64,000 bases of DNA from Moniliophthora roreri (Eukaryota > Basidiomycota > Agaricomycetes > Agaricales > Marasmiaceae), in contig LATX02000182.1 in assembly GCA_001466705.2 (NCBI GenBank), positions 310,001 through 374,000 of the forward strand, given 5' to 3'. Below the pieces are notes generated by a model, which saw nothing but the letters and a program-made list of their open reading frames with translations, did not search any database and was not told the DNA's origin. Positions 10,855 through 22,815 of this stretch are shown here, piece after piece; position 1 is the stretch's first letter; every line of letters starts with the position of its first letter. Both the position numbers and the translations under genes were made by a program.

Positions 10855-13800
10855 ATGTCCCAGACCATAGAGCTGGCACAGGTGTGTTGTCCTCCTATAC
10901 TGAACTCTAGCAAGGGTCTAATATCGATATATCTTTCTAGACCGGTAAACGGGACCATTTGAAAACCTTGGAGAAGAAGTATCAAGAGCGATGGGCAGCC
11001 GAACGTCTCTTTGAAGTCTCCGCACCCACCCCAGCCGAACTTGAAGGATTGTCCAAGGCTGAAATCCGAGAGAAATACCCAAAGTGGTTCGGAAACTTTC
11101 CATACCCCTACATGAACGGAAGTCTTCATTTAGGACATGCTTTCACTATATCCAAGATAGAATTCACAGCAGGATACCAGCGGATGTTGGGCAAAAGGGT
11201 TCTCTTTCCTCATGGATTCCATGTAACTGGAATGCCTATCAAGGTGCGTAAACTAATTCTTCCCCTCAGAAGCTAGTGGGTCAATAACAATTATTTCAAG
11301 GCGTCCTCTGATAAAATTATTCGAGAGATGGAACTTTTCGGACCAGACTTTGAAAATTACGACAAGGTGCAGGCGGAGATGCAAGCGCAAGCAGAGGCCG
11401 AGGATAAAACTGCAAGTGCTGCTGGCGATGCCGCACAGGCAGATAAATCAAAGGCAAAAAAGGGAAAGCTTGCTGCAAAATCTACAGGACACACGTACCA
11501 ATTCCAGATTATGGAATCCATTGGTGTATCTCGGAGCGAGATTAAAAAGTTTGCCGATCCCTTGTACTGGCTCGACTACTTCCCTCCCATTGCTATTGTG
11601 CGTTATATTCATGAAAGCATCTTCATTCCTCTCTGACACAAGGAGATTTTAGGCCGACCACAATTCTTTTGGTTCTCGCATTGACTGGCGACGAAAATTC
11701 CTCACCACCGACGCGAATCCCTACTACGATGCATTCGTCCGCTGGCAAGTTAACAAGCTGTACAGACTGAACAAGATCAAATTCGGCGAACGTTACACCA
11801 TTTACAGTCCCAAAGATGGTCAGCCGTGTATGGACCATGATCGTCAGGACGGTGAAGGTGTTGGACCACAGGAATATACTGCGATCAAAGCGGAGGTGGT
11901 CGAATGGAGCCCTGCTGCCAAAGCTGAGATTGAAGGAAAGGTTGGAGGCCGAAAGGTATTCTTCGTAGCAGCTACTTTGAGGCCCGAGACCATGTGCGTT
12001 TTCTGTCTTATTTCTTTCATTGATATTGACTATTTTACAGGTACGGTCAGACCAATTGCTTCGTTGGAACCCAGATCAAGTACGGCGTGTTTGCCATGAA
12101 CGACAAGGAGGCCTACGTTTGCACTCATCGTGCCGCTCGTAACATGGCCTTCCAAGGAATCACCAGCACTCGCGGAGCTATTGATCAGCTCGTTGCAATC
12201 GACGGAACCAAGCTCGTTGGAACCAAGATTAAGGCTCCCTTTGCCATCCACCCCGAGGTGTATGTCCTGCCCATGGAGAACGTTTTGGCGACCAAGGTTC
12301 GTTACCGTGCCTCTCTATCCTGTATCTGGGTCTCATTACTCGGTTAGGGAACTGGTGTAGTTACTTCGGTACCTTCAGACTCGCCAGATGATTACCAAAC
12401 CTTGACCGACCTCAGGAAGAAACCCGAATTCTACAAAATCGATCCATCCTGGGTAGCACTCGACCCGGTACCTGTTCTGACTACACCAACCTATGGTGAC
12501 CTCACCGCACCTGCTGTCGTCAAGCAGTTGAAAATCCAGTCCCAAAAGGACACCAAACAATTAACAGAAGCGAAGGAGATTGCGTACAAGGAAGGGTTCT
12601 ATAACGGGACCATGTTGGTTGGAGAGTTCAAGGGTGAACCCGTGCAAGAAGCCAAGCAAAAAGTTCGGGACAGCATGATCGAAGCCGGACTGGCGTTCGC
12701 CTACGCTGAACCTGAGGGTCTTGTCATCTCCCGAAGTGCCGATGAATGTGTCGTCGCTCTCATGGATCAGTGGTATTTGGACTATGGCGAGCCAACTTGG
12801 AGGGCTGAGGTTGAGCGGTACGCACTCGTTTTCGCCCTCAACGACCAATTATTCATTCCATTTTGACTTCTAGCCACCTTGCATCTATGGAGCTCTACGG
12901 CACCGAGACACGGAATGCGTTCGAGAAAACATTGGCATGGTTGAACAAGTGGGCATGTGCAAGGACTTATGGTTTGGGCTCCAAACTTCCATGGGATCCA
13001 CACTTCTTGGTCGAATCTCTTAGTGATTCTACTATTTACATGGCCTATTACACTGTTGCTCAGCTCCTCCATGGTATGTGTACGCAAACTCACCTTTGAT
13101 GTATCCCACTGACGCTTACCAACAGAGAACAGTATCGACGGTGCCAACCCCGGACCCTTGGGCATCACTCCTGACCAAATGACTGACGAAGTCTGGGAAT
13201 ACATCTTTGCCGGTGGACCCTGGCCTGAGCCTGCCCCTCTGCCCAAAGAGAAAGCCGACGCCCTGAAACACGAATTCGAATACTTTTACCCGTTTGACAT
13301 CCGTTCCTCAGGCAAAGACCTCATCAACAACCACTTGACCTTTGCGCTATACAACCACGTCGCCATCTTCCCCGAGAACAAATGGCCGATCAGCATGCGT
13401 ACCAACGGACATTTGTTGTTGAACGGAGCCAAAATGTCAAAGAGTACTGGAAATTCCTTGACTCTTCGGGATGCCGTTGAAAAGTTTGGTGCGGATGCAA
13501 CTCGTTTGGCCCTGGCAGATGGTGGTGATGGTGTTGAAGATGCCAACTTTGATGAGAAAAATGCCAACGCCAACATTTTGCGTGTCCATACTTTGCTTGC
13601 TTGGTGTGAGGCAAGTTCTCATATGAACCCTTTTTTTTTTCCCATCATGCTGTTCCGAGTTCTAATCTCACTGTTCTACTTACTTTAGGACATGCTCAAG
13701 GATCAAAGCGGCATGCGAACAGGACCGCGCGACTCGTATCATGACAAGGTGTTTGAGCACGAAATCAATGACTTGATTAACATTACCAAGTCGCACTATG

Positions 13801-14731
13801 ACTCGTAAGTCTGACCTAGAAATTTTAGATAGAGTACCACACCTCACGTCACACGTCCCGGCACACAGCTTGAATTTCAAGGATGCTCTCAAATTCGGAT
13901 TCTACGAACTGCAAACTGCCCGTGACTGGTACCGTGAAGTGACTTCCAACATTGGCATGCACGGCGAACTTGTCACTTACTGGATAAGAATTGCCGCTTT
14001 GCTAGCTGCACCCATCGCACCTCACTTTGCGGAACACATCTGGATGGCTCTCCTCAAGGAATCGCAATCGATCCAGCTCGCACGATGGCCAACACCTTCT
14101 CAGCCTGTCGACCCGACCATCATCGAGTCTGGACAGTACATGCGAGGAACCATCAAGATGATTCGTGATGCTGAGACTGCGTTGCTCAAGATGTTGAACA
14201 AGAGCAAGGGCAAGGGTAAGAAGGATGGTGAGGCACCGTTCGACCCTAAAAAGCCCAAGGCTGTTCGCATCTATGTCGCTACCAAGTTTCCCGAGTGGCA
14301 AGACAATTGTGTGCAGATTGTCAAGGAGTCGTATGATGCAGAAGCCGAAAAGGTGGATGACGCCAAAGTGCGCGCCTTGTTGACTGACAAGGGACTTATT
14401 AAAGACAAGCACGCGATGCCTTTTATTCAAATGTTCAAGGTATAGTTGCTAGGGTCCTTTTACATATATATATACACGCTTATTGACCTGGGTTTTCTAG
14501 AAACGAATGGCTCAATTTGGTGCACAAACTGCATTCCGTCGTGCGTTGCCATTCTCGGAACGCGAGGTGTTGTTGGAAGTGCTGCCGTACTTGAAAAAGT
14601 CTTTGAACCTTGAGGATGCGCAAGTCATGTTGGCAGATGAAGCTCGTACCAAGGAGGAACCTGGATACACCAAGAGTATCATTGAATCTTCGGAACCAGG
14701 TAATCCTGCCTTTGAGTACCGTAATGTTTAG
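10855..14731 (+). CDS. Leucyl-tRNA synthetase, cytosolic
   Basis: Class I aminoacyl-tRNA synthetase that charges tRNA-Leu. Exon 1 codes MSQTIELAQ from ATG 10855. A 59-bp intron follows, then [18 protein letters not shown], the usual eukaryotic/archaeal LeuRS opening. The catalytic HIGH element is in [10 protein letters not shown] (about 11115-11140). The CP1 editing domain with TLRPETM spans the intron near 12000. The KMSKS loop is exact in [12 protein letters not shown] (about 13430). An anticodon-binding domain and a Lys-rich tail end with EYRNV at TAG 14729-14731. The archaeal-like layout marks the cytosolic enzyme, and no mitochondrial leader is seen. At least eight short introns are needed. 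The 3' end is only 60 bp from the convergent thymidylate kinase gene, and the AT-rich element occupies the promoter side. Confidence 0.95.
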
Positions 14732-14791
14732 AGTTTCTTAAAGTAGAGTTTTCCTTTTGGTACACCTTGTAGTAGTAACCTATAATACACA

Positions 14792-15554
14792 TCATTCCGG
14801 GTCTATTTTGTCGGTCCATAGGTGCGAAATGGATGCGTCTGTCCCGTTGAGTAGTGGTTCGACATGGGTCCATATATCGGCGGCCACCTTATCGCGATCG
14901 TTACCTGCATCAATCACTTGCCAGTTTCTTCCAGATTGCAAAGTCTCTGACCCCAGTCTCGAAAACACCTCTCGAACTCTCCGTTGCATCTCTTGCTTTT
15001 CATATCTCTCTTCACCGTAACCTCCTCTTTCTTGAGCCTTTTCTGGCGAAATGTCGAGGAACAGTGTGAGATCGGGTGAAGGAAGAGACACGTCTGGTGC
15101 TCGACACCATTCGTACGATAACCCCTTGGATGCTGAGAAAGCAATGCCAGAAAACGCGTATCGATCACAGAGGACGATCGTTCCGGATTGAAGATGGGAT
15201 TCTATTTGAGAGCTATATGATGTGATGAGAAAACGACACTGATTATTAAACGGATTGATTTCGTACGCGAGCTCCCAACGATTCGCAGAGAAGAGGAGAT
15301 GGATTGCATGATCGTCTAGTTCAGAGTGAGATTTCAAGTAAGAGTCGATCATTTTTCCTATTGGTGTAGTACGATCTATGTAGTGCAAGGAGTGAGCTTT
15401 TGAAGAGCAAGTTGAAAGAGTCGGCACCTGGAAATTTGATTAATACGACGCGTTTACCGTCTTGTTTGAGTTTCGAGGACAGAGTAGCCGTTTGAGTTGT
15501 TTTTCCAGATCTATCGAGACCTTCTACAACGATAAAGGGAGCTCGTTGAGGCAT
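14792..15554 (-). CDS. Thymidylate kinase (dTMP kinase)
   Basis: Phosphorylates dTMP to dTDP for DNA synthesis. Two exons, 15428-15554 and 14792-15375, joined across a 52-bp intron, give 236 residues, close to the usual 210-230. The P-loop is EGLDRSGKTTQ. Splicing restores KFPDRTTPIGKMIDSYL, the conserved dTMP-binding DR motif. DRYAFSGIAFS and a lid region around GGYGEERYEK follow. I chose the start at MPQRAPFIVVEG because family members begin just before the P-loop strand. An in-frame ATG at 15626 would add 24 residues (MTTSKTADDD). The gene is head-to-head with the terpene-synthase-like gene, with about 190 bp between starts, so the two may share a promoter region. Confidence 0.93.
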
Positions 15555-15745
15555 TATGTGTGTGCTGGTTGGTAGGCGGCAATATCCGGACATATGGTCA
15601 TCATCGGCAGTTTTGCTCGTAGTCATCTTCCCATTCGTCTTATAAACACGATGCAGATGCTTGTCGTTAGGCGGTTATAGCCGCTTTCCTATTAACAACG
15701 TGCTATTCCTCAAAGTTTCAACCCACCCACATCCTCCGACCCCTC

Positions 15746-17120
15746 ATGTCAAACTCCAGCTACCAACTCCCTGACCTGTTATCTCTCACACGCCCATTCG
15801 ACCTTCGAACAAACAAAAGCTGTCGCACCATCGGTATCGAGTCTGAACAGTGGCTCACAGACCTGAGCAGCGAGCTCGAATACGACGATACGACATTAAA
15901 ACCCGCCGAAGTACAGCTCATTCCGAAATTGAAAATCGGCCTATTAGCAAGCTTGTGCTTTCCCACTTGCGACGCACCACAGCTGAGGCTAGCATCCGAT
16001 TTTTGGGCATTGATCATCGTCTCAAATGAGAGGGTGAAAGCAGGAGCAAACGAACGCGGAGGTCACGGATGGAACGACGTTCCCGAGGATAGCATCTCAA
16101 ATAAGGGATTCGTAGAGCTTCTCAATACTCATGATCTTTTCAGACAGTGCGTGTTCGCTCGTTTCTTTCTTTCTTTTTTTTTTTTTTTCCACACTACATG
16201 ACCATTGGTACTCATTATCCCATTGTTACAGCCTCAGCGAACGAATCACTCGTCTACAAACCATCACAACACCCCGTTGGCAAAAACAATTCACAACTTC
16301 CATACGCGCCTTCAAAGAAGCACAGTTGGCGGCAATCAAGTACAGGCGTAATAACACCGTCCCTGCACTTGACGACTATGTCGATTTTTGCCGTGATTTG
16401 AACGGATTGAGGATGATCTTTGATCTCGTAGAATCAGCTGAAGGCCTCAACCTCGACATTACAGAGATGAGGCTGGATGATGGTGATGATTTGAGGATGC
16501 TGAGACGGCTTGCGGCCGAGTTTATCTCGTTGTCATTTGTGAGTTCCTCGTTTCCCCTTGCCATCAATCAAAACGACCCTAAACTCATATTTTTCTTCTT
16601 CTTTCGTAAGGACATATTTGCGTACAACAACGACCAAGCTGTAGGGCATAAACTCAACATTGTCGATGTGATGATGGTACAGCGAGATTTATCCATCCAA
16701 GGAGCCGTCAACCAAAGCGGAAGCCTTATCAAAGATAAATTTGACGGCTTCAAGACCTTGGAAACCGCATTGTGGTCTCGACACCCGCGAGAGGATTCTT
16801 CTTCTCAGCTTTCACCTTCGCCTCCACCTCCACCTCCCACAGAGCCTACAAACGCTAGTCTAGGCTCTACATTAACAACATGGATCCGAAGTCCATTATC
16901 CCGCTCCAACTCCCGAACGAACCTCAGAGCACTTTTCTCCGCGAGCGAGGCCACAAAGTGGGATAGGAATACAGTAAACGATGTTTCATTGTTCTTGCAG
17001 GGTTTGAAGGATTGTATGGGGGGTTGTTTGAACTGGGCATACGACAGCCAGATATTCTTTGGTACAAAAGGAGATGCAGTCAGGAACTTTGGTTGGGTTT
17101 TCCTGACTCAGAAGGAGTAA
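15746..17120 (+). CDS. Terpene-synthase-like protein lacking catalytic motifs
   Basis: Exons 15746-16146, 16232-16538 and 16611-17120 splice cleanly to 405 residues. The fold is that of basidiomycete sesquiterpene synthases: LPDLLSLTRPFDLRTN near the start, ESEQWL, the VPALDDYVDFCRD helix, and a C-terminal FFGTKGDAV tail. The catalytic signatures are changed. The Asp-rich Mg-binding motif (normally D(D/E)xxD) is NERVK. The NSE/DTE position (NDxxSxxxE) reads FDIFAYNND. The C-terminal Arg-Tyr pair is Ile-Phe. A low-complexity Pro/Ser insert (SPSPPPPPP) lengthens the segment before the last helices. The frame is intact across three exons with canonical splice sites, so it reads as a maintained pseudoenzyme rather than a broken gene. 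Product and role are unknown, and its neighbours are housekeeping genes. Confidence 0.8.
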
Positions 17121-17201
17121 TAATAATACTCGTATACTGTAGGCACGCATTCAGATACAAAAAAAAAATTTCTTGAAAGCCTATAACCTGGATACAACAA
17201 T

Positions 17202-18953
17202 CTAAAATTCACCACCGAGATCATCCTCATCCAAATCACCCTCTTGGATTTCTTTTGCAAGTTCCTTCTCTCTTTCCCGTGCACCTTCAGCAGCGGCGAG
17301 TTCTTTGCGATGAGCATTGAGTGGGTATCGCATGGCCTATGTGCAACACAAAATCAACAATTACTCCTTGCACATCTACGAGGTAAAAGCTCACCTTGAC
17401 ACTCTGGTTGTGAAGCTCAAGACAATACCCAATTCGTCTTTGGAACGCCTCTGCCACATTATTTCCATACGCATTTTGACCTTTAGCACCACCTGCTCCT
17501 TTACACGCCATCCAACCTTGCTCATGTACCATTCGTCCTTCAATGACACCATCACGAATGGCTTTACCAACAATGTACTCTGCGTCTTCCTCGGAATCGA
17601 GGTGGAGCTTGACACAAATGTCCTTGAGGGAGATCAAAGAGTACGAAAGCGATAGCTGTCGGATACCGGTTTTGATGACATTCTGGCGGAGTCGGACGAT
17701 GAGGGTGTGAGTGTGATCGGCTTGGAAAGTGGCAGAGTGCTTTGCGACGGTACTCAGGAATTGGGAGAGGGAGCCGGTGCGGACACCTGGCGAGATGTTA
17801 GTATCATGTCAAATGAAATTGAATACAAAATTAATCATACCTTTAACAAGCTCAAAGTAACCAACAAGAGCTTTCTCGAGAACTTTATGTCTAAAGATGC
17901 TTCGGTCCGGGATATCGCCCATCAACAGTTCCACAACAACATTGAGCTTGTGAACGGCCTGGAAGAAACCAGGTGCCATTGTTGGAGGTGGAGCTCTTCT
18001 GATGGCCTGCTGGAGATTCATGTGCGCGTCCGAGTAGTTCAACTGAACAGCCTTGATACGACCGAGGTAGTAGTGATACCGCGCAAACTGATTGTTGGGG
18101 GCCGAAGACGGGAAGGTGGTTTTCGATACAAGCTTGTCGGCTTGATCGTAAAGAGAGTAGGTAATGTAAGAACGGAGTAGACAGTTGAGAAGGGCAGCCT
18201 CGGTGCTTGAATCACGACGAAGTGCAGCGGTACGTTGTGCAGCCAGGAATATCCTGTACCAATGATCAGAAAGACAAATCTGAGAAGAAACAGCCCTTGA
18301 AACTTACACACGAGCTTCAGCCAACTCTCCACGCAACTCGTACACCCGTTCAACAGCCATCCAGATTTTGGCCGCTATGGGATCCATACTCCTCCGGTTG
18401 AGCCTGTGCATCTTGTCGACAGTTTCATTTGCCAACTCTTTCGCTTTTCCATAAGAGCTCTTCGACTTGAGCAGCTGGTACAAAATCAATAGTCGGAGGT
18501 AGACGTCGAGTTCTGGAACGGGTTCTGCGGTGGGAGGTACAGGTGCCGGCGCAGTTGTTGTTGTTGAGTCAACTTCCATGGTTGCGCTAGATGATGCAGC
18601 AGGAATCCACGACAACAAAGTCGTCTTGACCGAAGAGTCTACAAGGATTGTCTTTAGTATTAAATATTCAGTGAATGAATCGCCACACCTTTTGGATACA
18701 ACTGCTCGATCGCATTCTTCAGGATAGACTCGTCAACCTTTTTCCTGAGTGCTGTCAACGTCCTCAGCACACGATGCGTGAATCTGGGTTCCAAAGTCAA
18801 AACTGCACGGTCGATGAGAACAGCATTCGACTTGATTTCTGCCAAAGGAGTTTTCGGTTCTTCCTTCTTGGACTCTTCCTTCTTTTCTTCTTCCTTCTTC
18901 TCTTCCTTTGTATCCTTTGAGGACTCTGCGGGCTTCATTTCGACGTCGGGCAT
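17202..18953 (-). CDS. RPN3: 26S proteasome regulatory subunit Rpn3 (PSMD3)
   Basis: Non-ATPase lid subunit of the 19S regulatory particle, a PCI-domain scaffold. The ATG at 18951-18953 starts MPDVEMKPAESS, followed by a Lys/Glu run typical of Rpn3 N-termini. TPR-like helices (LDVYLRLLILYQLLKSK) follow. The PCI winged helix includes ISLKDICVKLHLDSEEDAEY and VIEGRMVHEQGWM. The tail GDLDEDDLGGEF ends at TAG 17202-17204. About six short introns are needed. The 3' end converges on the terpene-synthase-like gene at 80 bp. The 5' side is head-to-head with the Nug1-type GTPase gene, with about 230 bp between starts. I see no yeast PACE element, but two ACGCGT sites lie in the shared spacer. Confidence 0.93.
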
Positions 18954-18994
18954 GATGGTTAGCTGCAAGATGGATTTTCAGGCTGAATCGGATG

Positions 18995-19009
18995 ACGCGT
19001 CAGACGCGT
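18995..19009. promoter_or_regulatory. Tandem ACGCGT sites between RPN3 and the GTPase gene
   Basis: Two exact MluI cell-cycle-box hexamers, 18995-19000 and 19004-19009, lie about 45 bp from the Rpn3 start and 180 bp from the GTPase start. They match the MBF core, but use by either gene is inference. Confidence 0.35.
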
Positions 19010-19185
19010 GCAGGGATATCGTGAGAACAGACTTCTATTTTTGACCAATATGCCTGGCCTTTTTTTTCTTTTCTAGGCCAGCTTGGGCCAGCCTTTATAT
19101 TTTTCTTTCGGGATAAGCGTTCCCCCTATATTGTTCCAGAGCCGACTTATAAAAGGCCTTGCCGAGACCGCTTAAGACTTTCACG

Positions 19186-21372
19186 ATGACCATGGGGAGA
19201 ACGAGTAAGTCATCAGTGGCACTGAGAGGTGTATCAACTCTCAAACTCTTTTGGCAGAACCAAAACGTGCTACGGTGCCAGTCAAGTCTAGTACGCATCG
19301 CAAAAAAATCTATATCCACAAATTATCTGACACCTGTACAGAACTCAAGAAAGATCCGGGAATACCAAGGTTGCCAGATCTCAAAGCGAGGAATGAAGTC
19401 AAGCAACGAGCACATGCAGTACGTTGCCTCGTGTATTATCTATATCGAAAAATAATCTATTTTATTTCAGGCTTCTATTCCTCGAGTTCAGAAAGATGGA
19501 GATTCGTACATGGCTTCGGAACCGACCCTTTCTTCATTAGCACAACTTGCATCAGAGGCAGAAGCAGCATCTATGCACTATCGCCCGGACAATGAAGATC
19601 CTTCGTCTTCAGCAGGTCCCCCAAGTGGCAAAACTAAAGAACAGATCCGGAAACACTATCTTCGGGCACTACACAAGGTCATCGATGAGAGCGATATCAT
19701 CATGTTGGTATTGGACGCACGCGATCCAGAGGGTTGCCGAAGTCGATTAGTGGAGGAGGAGGTTCGGAGACGAGAAAGCGAGGGCAAGAAGAAGTTGGTG
19801 TTTGTCCTCAACAAGGTTGGTAAGTGTCACCAGTTCCAACTTCATATCAAGTAGCTGAAGAGCGATAGATTTGATTCCGAAAGCAAACGCTCAAGCATGG
19901 TTGAAGCACCTCCGCCATTCCACGCCCACATTACCCTTCTTGTCGCCTTCCTCATCTCAGCATCAACGATCAAATATCTCATCGACGACGGCACCTGCTC
20001 TGCTCAAACTATTGAAGGCGTACAAACCAAAGGCCGGGAGTGTGACAATCGGTGTCGTAGGATATCCTAATGTAGGAAAAAGTAGTCTCATCAATAGCTT
20101 GAAGCGGAACAAGGTCAATAACAAGAGAATTTAGATCTGCTCTCGCGCTAACAGGTTTTCCAGGTCTGCGGCGTTGCCGCCCAAGCGGGTTTCACCAAAG
20201 AAGTTCAATCCGTGCAGTTGGAGCGCGGAATGCGAATCATCGACTCACCTGGTGTTGTATTCGACGATGACGACGAAGAAGTCAAAGGTCAGAAGAAGGG
20301 CAGTGTACTTTTGAGAAACGTTGTCAAGGTGGAGGATGTTGACGATCCCATTGCTGTTGGTAAGGGATTGAACACGTCTTAACCCGAACAGTTTGCTCAT
20401 AAAGACCATTTCAGTCGAAGAAATACTTGCTCGAACAGCCAAGGAAACCGTACAAAAGATTTACAACCTACCAGACTTTTCGGCAACACTCGAGTTTCTG
20501 ACGATGCTCGCCCTTACCAGTGGTCGATTACTCAAAGTAAGAGTCATTTCCCTGTCGATCAAAGCCCACCTACTCACCGATCATTCTAGGGTGGAACACC
20601 CGATGTCACATCTGCTGCTAGGCAAGTCATAACAGATTGGAATCACCAAAAGATACCCTACTTCTCCATCCCACCTGCTATTCATCCATCATCCATGCCT
20701 TCCACCAGTAAGCCGCAGTCTATTTCCGTATGTCCTCATCTTAATGTTCGTCGTTTGTTCAGTCCAAACGCAAAACTCTGAAGTAACGATCGCACCTGGA
20801 GCGGAAAACGTCGGACAAGCACAGATCGTTACATCATTTTCCAAACCGTTCAAGCTCGAAGGTCTTTTTGGTGCCGCAGACGCAGGTGCATTCGGTGGTG
20901 ATGTCGAAATGGGCGCTACTGGAGATAGATCTGATAATGAAATGTTCTTTGATGCGAATGAGACACTCGGCGATGATATGGACGAAGACTCGTACGTTCC
21001 AAAACTTCTAACCTCCGCATCACTTAAACATACCTCTCTAGAATCATGCAAGGCGAAGACCCCTCACGGAGAATCTCCCTCGGCAAACGACCTCGCTCGA
21101 CATCACCGCAGCCTTCAATACCCGAACAACCCGAAGCACCATTCCGAAGACAATCCAAACGGCAGCGTAAAAACAGGGAAGTACCATCGTATGATGCGCC
21201 TCCAGACGATCATGTGTTGAAAAACATGGGTCGGAGTAATCCGTTGAACAGGAAGAATTTGAAGAGGGATAGGAAAAGGGAGCGTAAGCTATTGACGCAA
21301 AAGGCGAAAGCAGCATGTGAAGGTATGGAGGTGGATGATTCAGGTGGGTTGGCAGCTACGTTCATGGCTTGA
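19186..21372 (+). CDS. Nucleostemin/Nug1-family circularly permuted GTPase
   Basis: Nucleolar GTPase needed for 60S ribosomal subunit assembly and export. The first exon is short (MTMGRT). A basic N-terminal region with HRKK and KKDPGIPRLPDLK follows, as in GNL3/Nug1/Grn1. Motifs occur in permuted order: DARDPEGCRSR, then G4 NKVDLIPK (restored by splicing near 19820-19870), G1 GYPNVGKSSLIN, and G3 DSPG. An IPYFSIPP segment and an acidic stretch precede a Lys/Arg-rich tail (LKRDRKRERKLL) ending with ATFMA at 21372. Start ATG 19186 has a second Met two codons on. I could not tell GNL3, GNL3L and Nug1 orthologues apart. Confidence 0.9.
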
Positions 21373-21860
21373 GGATTGTGGATGTTTTTGTAGATGTCAT
21401 AGCATTTCTTGTATAGATACTCACTACTGCTGGATGACGGTCCGTCTGTTACAAATGCAGGAAAAAGGTAATGAAGTACTGAGAGAATGCTTCGTGCGTA
21501 ATGAGGATAAACTGAGCCTACAGAAGCAACGCGTTCAATGCAGTGAGGTTTACTGTCTACGAATTCTTAAGCACCCTCATTGGCGGGATTAAGCTTCGAA
21601 CATGGACAGATAAACGATCGAGTTGTTCTTCAGGAACGAGGCATCAAGCCTCTTCAAGAATTCAGGGGAACCCTCATGGGTAGGGCTTGAAACGGTCCAA
21701 GTTCTGTCCAATTACTGTACGCGGGTCTCAAGCAAAAAAAAAAATAATTACAAGTACATTGAAAGGCTACCCCACTCCGATCCGTTGCATAACCGTAAGC
21801 ATATTCATAAGATCGTAAAATCATACATCGTCATATAGTATATGTATATGTACAAGAACA
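21373..21860. other. Spacer after the GTPase gene
   Basis: About 490 bp between convergent genes. Only short chance frames are present; I see no further gene or structured RNA. Confidence 0.5.
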
Positions 21861-22815
21861 TCAGTCGCTGATAGTTTGGGTTTGGGTGTTACCGCATGGG
21901 AGGGACTTGGCCTTCAAGTGTCGCGCGAGATCCGACTTGGACCCGAACCCCCTTCGACAGTTTAGGCATACATGGGGCTTAATTCCAAGGTGCGAATTGA
22001 TATGATCTAGCAAAGTGTCAGTATAGCAGAACTTATTGAAAAACGCCTTACAGTTCAAGTTATGTTTCTCAGTAAACCCTTCAGAGCTACAGCCCTCGCC
22101 ACGGTACGGGCAAAAGTAGGCGGCATCCTTTGTTCGAAGCGACTTGGAAATTCCCGCTGCTGCAGGAGACCCCACTTGCATCCGAAAGCCCGGGGTGGAT
22201 GTGGGGTCTTGAATGATGTGAGGGGGGCCCCCATACTGCAAGTTGGAGCCCGAGAAATCCAGAGGACTAGCGCTTGTATGGATGAGGACTGGATCGAAAC
22301 CACCGTACGGCTTATAACTTGCAGTCGACCTTGGAGTCGCCACTGACGCAGTACTGGGGGTCGGGCTGAATGTTGGAGAGAATGGATGGCTCGACTGCGG
22401 GCCAGTCGTGTCCTTAGCGCCTTGTGGTTTTGGAATGTCTACAGTCAGGCTGTGCTGGCGATTGAGATGCTCGGTGCCTTGATATCGATGGCCGCTATAA
22501 CCGCTACCCAAACTGGCATTGAGTACAAGAGACAAGTACGAGTATCTGCAACAAACCGAGGTGACAGTTGGGCCCGAGCGGTAGGTTCTTCGTCGCTATA
22601 GCCTAGAGATACGGTACGGTGTATGTCACACCCATTCGGGTGGTTTTCGAAGCAATGAAAACATTCTACGCGTGTTGATTACAATGAACATGCAGGGACA
22701 GTGGCCACTTACCTTCATAACGCTGATTGGCCCTCCTAACATTCAGAGAAGAATCGTAAGGATTTGCTGATCTAGGAGAGAGCGAGGTGGATTGCCCGAA
22801 GCCTTGAAGAGACAT
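21861..22815 (-). CDS. C2H2 zinc-finger protein, paralogue 1
   Basis: Probable DNA-binding protein. From ATG 22813-22815 the first exon codes MSLQGFGQSTSLSPRSANPY. After a 45-bp intron comes an N-terminal Cys/His cluster, CFHCFENHPNGCDIHR (CxxC-x7-C-x2-H). A Ser/Pro/Gly-rich middle (about 22150-22530) follows. Two C-terminal fingers are present: CPYRGEGCSSEGFTEKHNLN, completed by YHINSH after a 44-bp intron at about 22005-22049, and HVCLNCRRGFGSKSDLARHL. The protein ends with TISD at TGA 21861-21863. The junction between the N-terminal Cys/His exon and the Ser/Pro-rich exon (about 22540-22600) could not be fixed. The same architecture recurs at 26.1-27.1 kb. Target genes are unknown. Confidence 0.72.

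Noticed and set aside
15378..18953. A terpene biosynthetic gene cluster around the terpene-synthase-like gene
   Set aside because: The neighbours are thymidylate kinase and proteasome Rpn3; there is no P450, oxidoreductase or transporter beside it.
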